From NCBI GenBank assembly GCA_014529385.2, contig CM043947.1:127658891-127722890 (forward strand): DNA of 64,000 nt, given 5' to 3'. The notes below the pieces were generated by a model. The model made no database searches, was not told where the DNA came from, and saw only the letters and a list, made by a program, of their open reading frames with translations. Below, in pieces: positions 10,797 to 20,748 of the stretch (position 1 is its first letter; every line of letters starts with the position of its first letter). The stretch is from Adiantum capillus-veneris (Eukaryota > Streptophyta > Polypodiopsida > Polypodiales > Pteridaceae). The translations under genes were made by a program, and so were the position numbers.

Positions 10797-12852
10797 CTGA
10801 CACATTTTATGCCAGTCGTGTGACTTCAAACCGGTAAGCTTTCCTTCTTTAGTAAAACACATTTAGAGCGAGTGCATTACACCAGTGGGGGTCTGCAAAG
10901 ATCGAATGGTCTCTTTTACTTTGCGTTCTTGGGCTCCTGTGAAAATCCATGGTGCTTTAGGGAGATTTATCGATCCATCGCACGCTGTTTGCGGCCAGTA
11001 TTTCTCCATACGATCCACATTTCTAAGGTCAACTCTGGCTCCTAAAGTATCTTTCTTGCCGGTCAGATGGTCCCATAGTAGATTACCCACATTCTTGAAT
11101 ATGTGCATTGGATCGAGCAAGTGATTGATCATGAGTCGGGGCCAGTATGGTAGCTCGTACCATAGAGATAGTCTCTTCATCCCTGGGGGCAATCCGTCAT
11201 CAGACATCTCCTTCTGCTCGAACCATGCTTGTGCAGACATCCTCTGTGGCTCTCTTCCGAAAAATCCATCGCGTAACACATGATTCTTTAGAAGATACGC
11301 TTGATGACCTTCGTAGATTTGCTTCTTCAATGAGAGCGCCCTACTTGCATTCAGTCTAGGTCCACATGTGACACATGCTCTATATCCGCTTGTTTGAAGC
11401 CCTGCATGTATACACATGATAATAGATCAGCTTGAGAAAAACCAAGATTTACAGTGTCTGAGTGAGGAGTGTAAATAGATCACCTGAGCATTCTGTTAGT
11501 CCGGGATAGTCATGCATGGTCCACATTAGAATGCCTCTGATCAAAGCATTCCGTCGACCTGTGTGTCGGCTCATATTCACCACTTCTATGCCAATCCACA
11601 ATTGTTGTAGCTCTTCCAATAGTGGACGAAGATACATATCCATATTATTTACTTTATATCGCCCCGACACAATCAAGCTTAGCCATAGGTGCCCCTTCTT
11701 CGTAGTCAACCACGGGGGAATGTTGTAGTTGACGATGACAACGGGCCATACACTGTAAGATGTTGATCTTTGACCAAATGGATTTACGCCATCCATAGCC
11801 AGGCCTAAGCGCAAATTCCGAGCTTCCCTGGCAAAATCTGACCATGTTCCATCTATATGTTTCTAGGTTGCGAAATCTGGAGGAATTCGTAGCACACCAT
11901 CCGAAGATTTATTCTCCTCATGCCATGATGCTAGGGCGGCCATGGACTTACATTCGAAGAAATGCTTGATGCGAGGAAGCAGAGGAAAATGTCGCAAAAC
12001 CTTTTACGGAATTTTTGTTCCATGGAGATCTACTCGATATCTCTCAGAATCACATTTTGGACACTTCTCCATGTCTATGTATTCCCCTTTGAAAAGAATG
12101 CAGTCATTAGGACAAGCGTGGATCGAATTGTAATCCATCCCCAAGTTTTTCAAAATCTTTCTTGCTTCCTCTCAGGAATCTGGTATCACATTATCAGCTG
12201 GTAGTATGTGCTCTTTGAGCAATCTACACAACATAAAAATACGGTACAATTGTGTAAAAATCTATCAGATCATTATACATTTAGAGTTTTATTAAAGTAA
12301 ACTAATTGTAATAGATCACCTGAAAAGCACTGTGACGCTAGTGTCACTCCATCCAAACTTTGCGTGCATGTTGAGAAGAACCAAGAGCGCTTTCAATCTA
12401 GACACACGTGCTCCATTATACAATGGCGTATCGGCTTCACTTTTCATATCATCATAGATAAGCCTTTCTGAATCTATGATCATCTCGATCATTTCATCAA
12501 TCTCGAGCTCAAACATTGCCTCGTTGGGAATGTGGTTTGCATGATCATCCCCCGATCTGTCAGAGGCTACATTATGTGGCCTCACATATGCTGCTTGACC
12601 AAAGCGCCTATGAACACGTCTATTGGGTTGCAAGATTGTTGCCTGTTGGCCAACGTTAGAGTCCGACGAGTTATAATTGGCAACAACTTGATCTATAATA
12701 GATGGATCGAACTCGCCAAATTCACGAACGTGCTGAAAAGAAACGCGTCTTGTCCGTCGCACAACATGCTTGCATTGATTACAAGGACATAAGATCTTCG
12801 TTGAGAGATAGGTGTTTCGGTTGGACGGCCCCACATCCTCGTCACTACTCAT
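10797..12852 (-). pseudogene. TNP2-like CACTA transposase (TNPD type), N-terminal and catalytic part
   Basis: Exon 1 (12852-12316) begins with ATG and has the transposase-associated segment CPCNQCKHVVRR; it ends at a GTGATC donor. The next exon from about 12225 has a zinc-finger-like HACPNDC...KCPKCDSERY stretch, then LGLAMDGVNPFGQ, SVWPVVIVNYNIPPWL and LDPMHIFKNVGNLLWDHL, all hallmarks of plant TNP2 transposases. It ends at a GTATGT donor (10791-10796). In-frame stops on the minus strand lie at 12172-12174, 12004-12006, 11863-11865 and 10863-10865, so the enzyme is inactive. It would cut at the CACTA ends. Confidence 0.9.
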
Positions 12853-13341
12853 AATGAGGGTAAAAATCTTATAACCTGGACAACAAATTTAATGTTCTAT
12901 TGGCATTCTCCGTCTTTTATCTCTCTCTCTCTCTCTCTGTTCACATTGTAAACTACCTCACATTCTCTAGTCATGTCCAATCCTCGCACACCTCGGTCTA
13001 GAGGTGCACGGAGATCAGAACCACCGGGTTATAATCTTGTCTTTATTGGTCAATGCCTATATTTGTGGGTACAAGAAATCTACACACCCACGTCTACATG
13101 ATAGTGCATGTAGTTGACAAAACCCCTTTGCCTCTTCTCTAGCTGTAGCATTTCACAGCATCTTAACATCTTTTCACAGTAGATCTTTTCACCGTTTGTC
13201 TAACTCTAATTTTTTTACCGTAATCTCGAAGTTAGACTCTAATATAAAAACTCAATCCAAAATGTCATCTTAAATCTAACCTAATTGAACATGTGGTGAT
13301 TCACTCCATTGAAGTGTAAAAGACATACCAATGCGGCTACT

Positions 13342-13665
13342 AGTTGTGTAGATGTGAATGGGCTTCACATATACAAATACTTCAATGCAAGAGTTTAATA
13401 CTAGCTTTGATGGGAAAAAATCCTCCTCGAAGCTGGTCCAGCCGCCACTCCCTGTCTTGATGCAAACTCTTGCTACGTCACTTTGCTGCCACCGCCTGTT
13501 TGGATTGGTCGTCCTCTCCTCCCTGGGGAGTGGAGGCTGGGCCAGCTTCGAGGAGGATTTTGCCCCATCACCTCCGTCATGGATCGACGGGGTGGAGAGG
13601 TGAGAGTATTAAACTCTTGCATTGAAGTATTTGTATATGTGAGGCCCATTCACATCTACACAACT
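13342..13665. mobile_element. Foldback/MITE-like inverted-repeat element
   Basis: The left arm (13342-13402) is the reverse complement of the right arm (13605-13665) with a single mismatch over 61 bp. Inside these a second complementary stretch follows, about 13421-13456 against 13524-13560, containing AAGCTGG...GGAGGATTTT-type sequence. A 44-bp segment on the right side has no partner. The whole 324 bp can fold into a long hairpin with a loop of roughly 65 bp. No ORF is convincing. It is nested in CACTA-1; clear target duplications are not visible. Confidence 0.75.
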
Positions 13666-13919
13666 GTTGTATGCGGCCCATCACTTGCTTCCCCTCAGGG
13701 GTCATAACGGTCTCATCGGACATACGATTGATGAGGTAGGTGTATCACTTTGGCATGTCCCTCCCGTGAACTATAGCAACCCTGTATGATGAATGCTCAT
13801 CATCCAGGCCTCTAGGTGACCCTGACGCAGTGCTCGAGTCACTCCTAAGCATCTCCGACGTAGTGATCGAGACACCGGCCACTCTCAAACGCGTAGGCAG
13901 TATAATCCTTCGGTGTACT

Positions 13920-14310
13920 CAAAATAAACCTAAATCTAATCTAATCTAACTTAAATAAACCTAAATCTAATCTAACGTAAATCTAAATCTAACCTTATCT
14001 TAAACGATAAAAAGAAGAAAATGGTATAACCTTTCTATCACCCAAGTGTGGTAGATTGGTTATGCGATTTCCGTCTTCAATAACAGGTAAATAACGTAAA
14101 TAAACCTAAATCTAATTTGATATAACGTAAATCTAAATCTAACGTAAATAAACCTAAACCTAATTTAATATAATGTAAATCTAAATCTAATGTAAATAAA
14201 CCTAAATCTAATCAAACGTAAATCTAACTAAAAATAAATCTAAATCTAATCTAATTTAACTTAAATAAACTTAAATCTAATTTAAAGTAAGTCTACATCT
14301 AACCTAATCT
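13920..14310. repeat. Degenerate CTAAATCTAA / telomere-like AT-rich repeat
   Basis: Dozens of short units such as CCTAAATCTAA and AACGTAAATAAACC in one orientation, resembling decayed plant telomeric (CCCTAAA)n sequence but without long exact runs. A SINE-like A-box segment (14020-14086) lies inside. No coding potential. Confidence 0.6.
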
Positions 14311-14380
14311 TTAACGTCTTCTGGGATAGTTTCCTACGACGTTAAAACTCTCTTCTTCTTGTGTGTGTGTGTGTGTGTGA
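14020..14380 (+). mobile_element. SINE-like unit 1, interrupted
   Basis: The left half (14020-14086) matches the start of units 2 and 3, including an A-box-like TGGTAGATTGG at 14049-14059. It stops just before the B box. CTAAATCTAA-type repeats then intervene, and the unit's tail (TGGGATAGTTTCCTACGACG ... CTTCTTCTTGTG) resumes at about 14308-14380. This is best read as a unit split by the AT-rich repeat. Confidence 0.5.
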
Positions 14381-14382
14381 CA

Positions 14383-14562
14383 ATAAAAAGAGAAAAAGGG
14401 TATAACCTTTCTATCACCCAAGTGTGGTAGATTGGTTATGCCATTTCCCTCTTGAATAACAGGTTTTGAGTTCAACTCCTCGTCGGCTAGATCTTTAGGT
14501 CTCTTTAATTAGTTTCCTACGATGTTAAATTAAACTCTCTTCTTCTCGGGTGTGTGTGCACG
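14383..14562 (+). mobile_element. tRNA-derived SINE-like unit 2
   Basis: About 180 bp with an A-box-like TGGTAGATTGG at 14425-14435 and a B-box-like GAGTTCAACTCC at 14468-14479, 43 bp apart, the layout of an internal RNA polymerase III promoter in tRNA-derived SINEs. The tRNA-related head is followed by an unrelated body and a CT-rich tail. It repeats head-to-tail in units 1 and 3. No target duplication was found between units. Confidence 0.55.
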
Positions 14563-14745
14563 CCAATAAAAAAAAGAGAAAAATGGTATAACTTTTCTAT
14601 CACTTAAGTGTGATAGATTGGTTATGCCATTTCCCTCATGAATAACAGGTCTTGAGTTCAACTCCTGTCGACTAGATCTTTAAGGTCTCTTGGGATAGTT
14701 TCCTACGATGTTAAGACTCTCTTCTTCTTCTTCTTCTTCTTCTTC

Positions 14746-14760
<15 letters not shown>
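14563..14760 (+). mobile_element. tRNA-derived SINE-like unit 3
   Basis: Starts in an A-rich joint and has an A-box-like TGATAGATTGG (14611-14621) and a B-box-like GAGTTCAACTCC (14654-14665). The body continues to a (CTT)n then (CT)n tail. A 3' fragment of the same body, from just after the B box through the CTT tail, is found near 26938-27005. Confidence 0.55.
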
Positions 14761-14790
<30 letters not shown>

Positions 14791-14898
14791 TTTCCTCTCT
14801 CAACGTGTGTGTGCATTCTTTGTTTATGCATGTGTGTGTGCGTTTTTGGTTTATGCATGCTCTCTCTATGTGTGTGTGCGTTCTTTGTTTATGCTTGT

Positions 14899-14945
<47 letters not shown>

Positions 14946-15052
14946 AACACAATGTGTGTGTGTGTGTGTGAAAGAGAGAGAGGAGAGAGAAAGAGGGGAA
15001 GGGAACATGAGAGTGAGGAGAGGGAAGGAGCATACCTGGCTCTCCTTCTTCT

Positions 15053-15092
<40 letters not shown>

Positions 15093-15125
15093 AGAAGAAA
15101 GAGAGAGAGAGAGAGAGAGGGAGAG
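14716..15125. repeat. CTT, CT, TG and GA microsatellite cluster
   Basis: Successive runs of CTT, CT, GT and GA near the right end of CACTA-1, with (CT)n at 14901-14942 and (GT)n at about 15055-15091. Open frames here encode only low-complexity Leu/Ser or Arg/Glu peptides. Confidence 0.9.
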
Positions 15126-15204
15126 CGCGCGTTACCTTGCTTGCTTGAGCGCGCATCAAAAACTCAGATATGAGATCTAAGTTTTCGGACGCTCTCGGTT
15201 AATT

Positions 15205-15335
15205 TTTTTAGCCATGACAGCGTTGCTATATGCGTTGCTATGAGCGTCGCTAAGTTACTTGTAATTTAGCGACGCCCATAGTGACGCCATGGTTTTTCAC
15301 ATTTGAGCGTCGCACTGCGAACGTCGCTACTATTA
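15205..15335. repeat. Right subterminal repeat region of CACTA-1
   Basis: Contains GCGTTGCTA, GCGTCGCTA and TAGCGACG motifs in both orientations, matching those at the left end (5935-6145). This supports that both termini belong to one element. Confidence 0.7.
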
Positions 15336-15354
15336 AGTACCTCTTGTAGTGATA

Positions 15355-15544
15355 CTTAGTAGAGAGTGTAGCTCCCATTGCACAAGCCTACCCTTTTGAC
15401 CAACATGACTATAGGTGTATAGTGACCTTCTTAGTAAACATGGGTGCCTCTGATGAAGAAGAAGATTTACATGACTACACAGATGGCACATATGGTTTCA
15501 TGGACGATGACTTTGTTTTTCTCGATGACAGGATAGGGGTTTAG
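15355..15544 (+). pseudogene. Reading frame split by CACTA-1, right part
   Basis: Continues the 5672-5907 frame once the transposon and one ATA are subtracted. It encodes a segment with an acidic stretch (GASDEEEDLHDYTDG) and an aromatic/Asp-rich end, closing at TAG 15542-15544. The unbroken frame across a 9.4-kb insertion argues it was open when the CACTA landed. The product is unrecognised. Confidence 0.5.
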
Positions 15545-16946
15545 CCTTAGGGTTTCCCCCAATCTCTACAATATCTTGTTCCCTTGACTCTCTAGGGGGA
15601 GTGCAAATAATTAGGTTAGGGTTCCTTATGTTTTTTAATTGTGTTCAATAAGTGTTGGTACCTTTTCCCAGTGATGTGCCTCCTAGAGGTATTCTTTGTG
15701 TTTCCTAGTGTGTACAGGAACGTGTTGCTGTTGTTAGTATTTGGACCTTCATGGAATCTTTCTCTCATTCACACTTCAAATCAAGCGTGAACATCAACAC
15801 AAACAGGTGTTTCTTGTCCATTAGTATCTTTTTGCATCCATGTTTGTCTGCTTTAATTGTGATTGGTAGCATAATATCCAATGCATTTTCTTAGTATCAA
15901 ACATTAAATTCAATGCAATTTCTGTCATAGTCGCTTGTCTAGGTTTAAAAATCGAGCAGTCCGACTAAGCTAGATTGACCAAGCTAGGTGTTAGAGATCT
16001 TCTCTTAACACCATGGGGAATGCCTTCCTAATAATCAATGGTTACTTAGGTTCTTAATCCGATTTAGGCAGCATTGTGTGAAATGTACTAGGGCTTAGTC
16101 CTTATTGACCTTTAGCTTATGTATTATAAAGGGAGTTTACTAGTGTGATGAGCCTGGGGAGGTGTAACAGTGTTATATGACCCCCCAAAGTTACAAAATT
16201 AAAATGTTGAAGACGAACAAAAAAAATAAAAAAAATCAAAGTGCCACAATGTAAAATCTTAATCTGGAAGAGAAATCTCATCTTGATTGGGTACTTCACT
16301 CACATGTATTTCCTATGGTACTAGAGCCCTACAAGTTCCTAGTGTGGGTGCTTTTCCTTGAAAAGCAAAAAACTCAAGGCATACAAAATAAGCACACACA
16401 TCAAAATTGGAACAATGTGAAAAGACTTTGGGGGGTCAAAGAAAAGGAAATAAGTCAGGCGATGATTTCATGACAATTCCTTTTATCGTAGCTTAACTAC
16501 AAGACCTTCTAGGTATAGCCTCTAGTCAGCCCTCAGACATGAAATACTTGGCTCTCGCGATTAAACAACTTAATTGACCAAAGAAAATTGAGAAGCTTGC
16601 CCATGGTATTAATAGTCGATGTTTAGTTCCTTTCGACCGTTAAATTAGTGACCCCAGACTTGTTTAATTTTTCACCTTTACAACTATTTATGTGTTGATT
16701 ATATTGCAATTTAATGTTTATTGCTGACAAATGGTTTAAAATTTTGTTACCAATCAAATTGTTTGCCTACAACTGCTTATGCTTTTAAAATGTATATGAG
16801 AATGCAATTACTGTGCCAATGTTGTTGATTTTGCAATGACCGAAGAAGGCTAAGGACATTCATCTCAAATGCTCTTCCATCTCGACGAGCAAGCTTCAAC
16901 TCAATAGCTGTCGAGGACGGAATCTACATCAGGAAGGGGGGCATGT
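15545..16946 (+). other. Non-coding flank ending in a PPT-like tract and LTR start
   Basis: AT-rich sequence without a supported gene. Its last part has CGAGGACGG (16912-16920) then a purine tract (AGGAAGGGGGG) and TGT at 16944, the same arrangement seen before the LTRs of elements A and B. The copia element at 16947 has landed in the first bases of that LTR. This stretch is therefore probably the 3' untranslated part of another retroelement. Confidence 0.45.
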
Positions 16947-17173
16947 TGTTGGAATTAGGGTTGCAAAGAATCACACACAACTTGGAGAAGACGAAGGAAG
17001 CTCAAGTCACACAATAGAGAGTGTGTAATTTAGTGTGCAATGGAAAGATAGATAGCCCTAGAGTGATGGACGTATATACAATGCATGGGGGAAAAAACCT
17101 CCTAAAGAGGGAAAAAATGCCAAGGTGGTCCTAGTGTGTTCACACACATCACTACCACATGTATATGGTAACA
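16947..17173 (-). repeat. 3' LTR of the copia element (227 bp)
   Basis: On the minus strand it begins TGTTACCATATAC and ends CCCTAATTCCAACA, giving TGTT...AACA ends. It follows the PPT (CCAGGGGGGAT, plus positions 17174-17184), which lies about 65 bp after the RNase H stop. The short length is typical of copia elements. The flank before it is CATGT; the matching duplication on the other side is lost. Confidence 0.8.
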
Positions 17174-17248
17174 AATCCCCCCTGGAGTGATGCGGTGAAC
17201 GAGAGCTGGCACATGAGTAAAGGGAAGTGCCATGCCCTAAGGACATGA

Positions 17249-19027
17249 TCAATCCACAAAGGGGAGTAAGCCCAAAGCTTTGCGGAAATAATTAAACTTC
17301 TCACGAGACAATGCCTTTGTGAAAAGATCTGCAAGGTTGTCCTTTGTTGGCACATAAGCCAAGCTGATCTCTCCTGCTGAGAGCCTCTCCCTGACATAGT
17401 GGTAATGCACCTCAATGTGATTTGTGAGAGCATGAAAAACTGGGTTCCTCACAACTGCCAATGCGCTCTGACTGTCAGTGTAGATAGTGTTGGCAGTGTC
17501 CTGTCCAACACCAAAATCAGCCATAAGGCGTCTGAGCCATACACACTCAACCATAGCTGTGAAGACTTCCGTGTACTCAGCCTCACAACTCGAAGTGGCC
17601 ACAGTAGGTTGCCTCTTGCTCAACCATGATATACATGAACTGCCAAGCATGAAACAAAAACCACTTGTGGACACTCGCGTGTCAAAACAACCAGCTCAAT
17701 CTGAGTCCGAAAAAGCATGTGAGTCTGGCGGCAATGATCCCCCCTTGGGATAAAACAAGCCAAGATGTAAAGTGCCACTAAGGTAGCGAAAAATCCTCTT
17801 GACAGCCTGCCAATGCTTAGACCCTGGGCTATGCATAAATCTGCTGACCTGTGAGACTCCAAACTGAATATCTGGCCTCGTATTGCATACGTAAATGAGG
17901 CAGCCAACAACAGTTTTGTAAAGAGTGACATCAGCAGGATCGCCAGCATCATGTAGACTCAACTTCAAACCTGTTTCCATGGGAGTGGCAATAGGTTTGC
18001 AATCCTCAAATCCAAACTTACATAGCAATGTCTCTATGTAACTTTTTTGACACAAGGCAATACCACCATCACACGGCTTAAACTGTATACCCAAGTAATG
18101 ATGCAACAGACCCAAATCTTTCATCTTGAAAGTACCATTCAAATCAGCCTTAAACTCAACAATATGTCTCTCATTTGGTCTAATGATCAGCAAATCATCG
18201 ACATAAAGAACCACAATGAGAAGTACATCACCCTCACGCTTTACACACAATGTGCTTTCTCTTGGACTGTTACGAAAGCCTCGTTTGATCAAATGAGCGA
18301 CAGCTTTCTCATACCAAGCACGAGCAGATTGCTTCAACCCATACAAAGCCTTCTTACATCTGCACACTTTGTCCTCTTGTCCTTTTATGACAAAACTGCG
18401 AGGCTGCGTTACATAAACTTCCTCAAATATGTCACCATTCAAGAAAGCAGTAACAATGTCTGTTTGATGTACATCCCAACCAAAATGAGCTGCCAATGCA
18501 CATAGAAAACACACAGTAGTCATACGACAAGTGGGAGAAAAAGTCTCTTCATAATCAATGCCTTTTTGCTGTGCATAAACCTTTGCAACAAGTCGAGCCT
18601 TATGGCTATCTATCTCACCATCCGGCTTGCGTTTCAACTTGTAAACCCACTTCATACCAATGGCCTTTTTGCCAGGAGGCAAATCACATAAACTCCATGT
18701 GTCAATTTCTATAAGTGCATCATATTCTGATTGCATGGCAGCCATCCAATTTTCTGAATTCTGTGCTTCATCAAAAGACAGAGGCTCCTCAACATCATGT
18801 AAACTAGACATAGCCAAAGCATAACAATCTAATGCATAAGATGCATGGCGAGAGCCTGAACGAGTACGACTAGACAAAGGTGCATCCAATTTACTGTCAC
18901 GCAAAGTGTGCACCAGCCATTTTGGCATACCTCTAGCCTGCTCATTTTCAGCCCTTTCCTCATCAAGTACATCATGTACATCTGCATCAGTAATAGGCTG
19001 ATCTAAAACATTTTCAAAAACTCCCAT
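17249..19027 (-). pseudogene. Copia reverse transcriptase and RNase H
   Basis: RT (19027-17696) shows W..AM..E...L, GMKWVYKLK, DVHQTDIVTAFLNG and the catalytic YVDDLLI, all typical of copia RT. RNase H (17674-17249) has [14 protein letters not shown] and [14 protein letters not shown] at 17696-17698 replaces the Trp of the conserved SDSDWAGC motif; otherwise both ORFs share one frame, so the domain is broken by a single nonsense codon. An in-frame TAG at 19028-19030 separates RT from integrase. Confidence 0.9.
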
Positions 19028-19030
19028 AGG

Positions 19031-19972
19031 CTATACATTGTCCACATTGGAACTTACATTCGTATTTCCACCACTGAAAAGAGGCAACAAAGTGTCATAA
19101 ATGTCCTGTGAGCTTACATTACTGTCTCTAGTACATGACAGCAAAGGCTGAACAGAATCTTCCACAAACACTACATCCCATGAAACCAGAATACGTTTTG
19201 TTTGCGGATGACACAACCTATAACCTTTGCTTTCAGCACTATAACCAGCAAAAATACATTTGACAGCCTTATCCTCCAATTTTCTGCGTTGCACTTGTGG
19301 CACCAAAGCATATGCCAAACAGCCAAAAACACGCATGTTCTCAATAGAAGGCTTTCGTTCATGCCATGCTTCATATGGAGTAATAGACTGCAAAGCTTTC
19401 GTAGGACATCTGTTAAGTACATAAGTGGCACACATGATGGCCTCAAGCCAAAAAGAATGCGGCAAAGCTTGACTCTTGACCATACATCGTGCCATTTCCG
19501 TTAGTGACCTGTTTTTCCTCTCAGAAACACCATTTTGCTGAGGTGTATAAGGCATTGTACATTGGTGTTTTATCCCACGACTAGCCAGAAATGCATTAAA
19601 TTCATGAGAGATATACTCCCCCCCTCGATCAGAACGGAGGGTGCCCATAGTACATTTGAAAAATTTTTCAGCCATAGCCAGAAATTGTTTGAAGCACTTG
19701 AAAACTTTGGACTTCGCTTTAAGCGAAAATACCCATGGATGCCTGGAGTAATCATCAATGAAAGTCACGAAGTAAAGGTAATTGCCCAAGGATGGAGTTT
19801 GCATGGGCCCACAAACATCACTATGCACAAGCTGCAACCTGCATGTGGCCCGAACTGAACCATCCTTTGGAAACTTAGAACGTTGTATCTTACCCAAAAT
19901 ACAGCCTTCACAAACATGTTTGACAGGTGCTTCAAGAGGCGGCAAAGAAGCAACCATATCAGATTTCTGCAA
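19031..19972 (-). pseudogene. Copia integrase
   Basis: Contains the Cys pair of the zinc-binding domain (CEGCILGK) and a core with Asp in LVHSDVCGPM, Asp in RSDRGGEY and Glu in NGVSERKNRS, a full DDE triad. The downstream segment has the NRCPTKAL...PYEAWH block usual in copia polyproteins. The frame is open over 314 codons and ends at TAG 19028. Upstream, the GAG-pre-integrase segment (LWHARFGHLN, about 19985-20145) is in another frame, so a frameshift lies near 19975. Confidence 0.9.
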
Positions 19973-20334
19973 AACTGGTAAAATTCAGATGACCAAAACG
20001 TGCATGCCAAAGTTTTGCATCTGAAATAGCCCTTGAATCTGCAACAACATTTGCAAAATTTTTTCCACACTTGTCATACAAAGTAAGCTTATACAGCCCA
20101 CGACACAAAAGGCCAGATGCAACAATTTCATCACCAAAACTGTTGTCAATAGCTTAATTTCTCTCTCTTTTTAAAGTATTGTTCATGCCTATCTAACTAG
20201 GTGTTATGCTTTTTGTTGCTCTCCTCATCCAAGCACTCTTGCGATGCTCATTAGGAATCTATTCTAATGAAATGCTCACTATGTCTATGCTATTTTCCGC
20301 TACACACAAGTTACTAGACCATTAAATGTTACAT

Positions 20335-20346
20335 TGGTATTAGAGC
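20335..20346 (+). promoter_or_regulatory. Primer-binding site (tRNA-Met type) of element E
   Basis: TGGTATTAGAGC differs at one base from the usual plant initiator-Met PBS TGGTATCAGAGC. It lies 1 bp after an LTR-like end ...TGTTACA at 20333, which sets the LTR boundary. Confidence 0.75.
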
Positions 20347-20748
20347 ACAAGGTTTTTCTTTTCTTGCTCAAGAAGAGAGGTCCTCAAGCTAACTATAAAT
20401 AGTTGGTATTATTAATTGAAATTGAGTAAGTAGAATAGGGGATTTTCAGCCTTGCAGTGTGCCTACTTTGTGCAGATAACGGGGCATCACTGTCGAGAGC
20501 TATGGTCTTAATAGTGGAGTCCTACGGGGCTCGCCTATGACTTAACCACTATTGAGATATTAGAATCTTGATAGGAGCCGGTATTGTTTTGGTGTTGAAA
20601 GACCCTCTCTTCTATTCGTTGAATTAATGATATTCGAGCCACGGGTACAGGAGCTTGAGTGATTTTCTAAAGGGGTTAAGAGGAGTAGCAGCTAGGGCTT
20701 GAAGTGCCAAAGTACACCTAAAACATTTTACTCCTAAAAGTTCTTATA

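Larger units (their letters stand above)
5908..15351 (-). mobile_element. Complete CACTA (En/Spm) transposon, CACTA-1
   Basis: The left end reads CACTACAAGAGAC from 5908 and the right end reads CCTCTTGTAGTG to 15351, an 11-bp terminal inverted repeat. It is flanked by identical 3-bp target duplications ATA at 5905-5907 and 15352-15354, as expected for the superfamily. Length is 9444 bp. Both subterminal regions contain many TAGCGACG / CGTCGCTA motifs. The two transposase genes read on the minus strand (TNP2-like 12.85-9.6 kb, Transposase_24-like 7.7-6.7 kb), so the element's 5' end is at 15351. The TNP2-like gene has at least four nonsense codons and an internal deletion. The right part holds further nested repeats. 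Confidence 0.95.
16947..20150 (-). mobile_element. Ty1/copia retrotransposon, 5'-truncated
   Basis: Minus-strand order integrase, RT, RNase H, PPT, LTR identifies Ty1/copia (integrase before RT). The 3' LTR is at 16947-17173. The element stops at about 20150 within the pre-integrase region, so gag, protease, PBS and 5' LTR are missing. Neighbouring sequence switches there to the LTR tail of another element. Inactivating changes are stops at 17696 and 19028 and a frameshift near 19975. Confidence 0.9.

Noticed and set aside
11516-12792. Plus-strand ORFs inside the TNP2-like gene
   Set aside because: Antisense to the recognisable transposase exons.
14425-14479. Possible tRNA gene
   Set aside because: A- and B-box motifs are present but the arms do not fold as a cloverleaf and the unit recurs with a CT tail, so a SINE-like unit fits better.
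14708-15180. Several overlapping ORFs on both strands
   Set aside because: They translate CT, GT and GA microsatellites into Leu/Ser, Cys/Val or Arg/Glu repeats.
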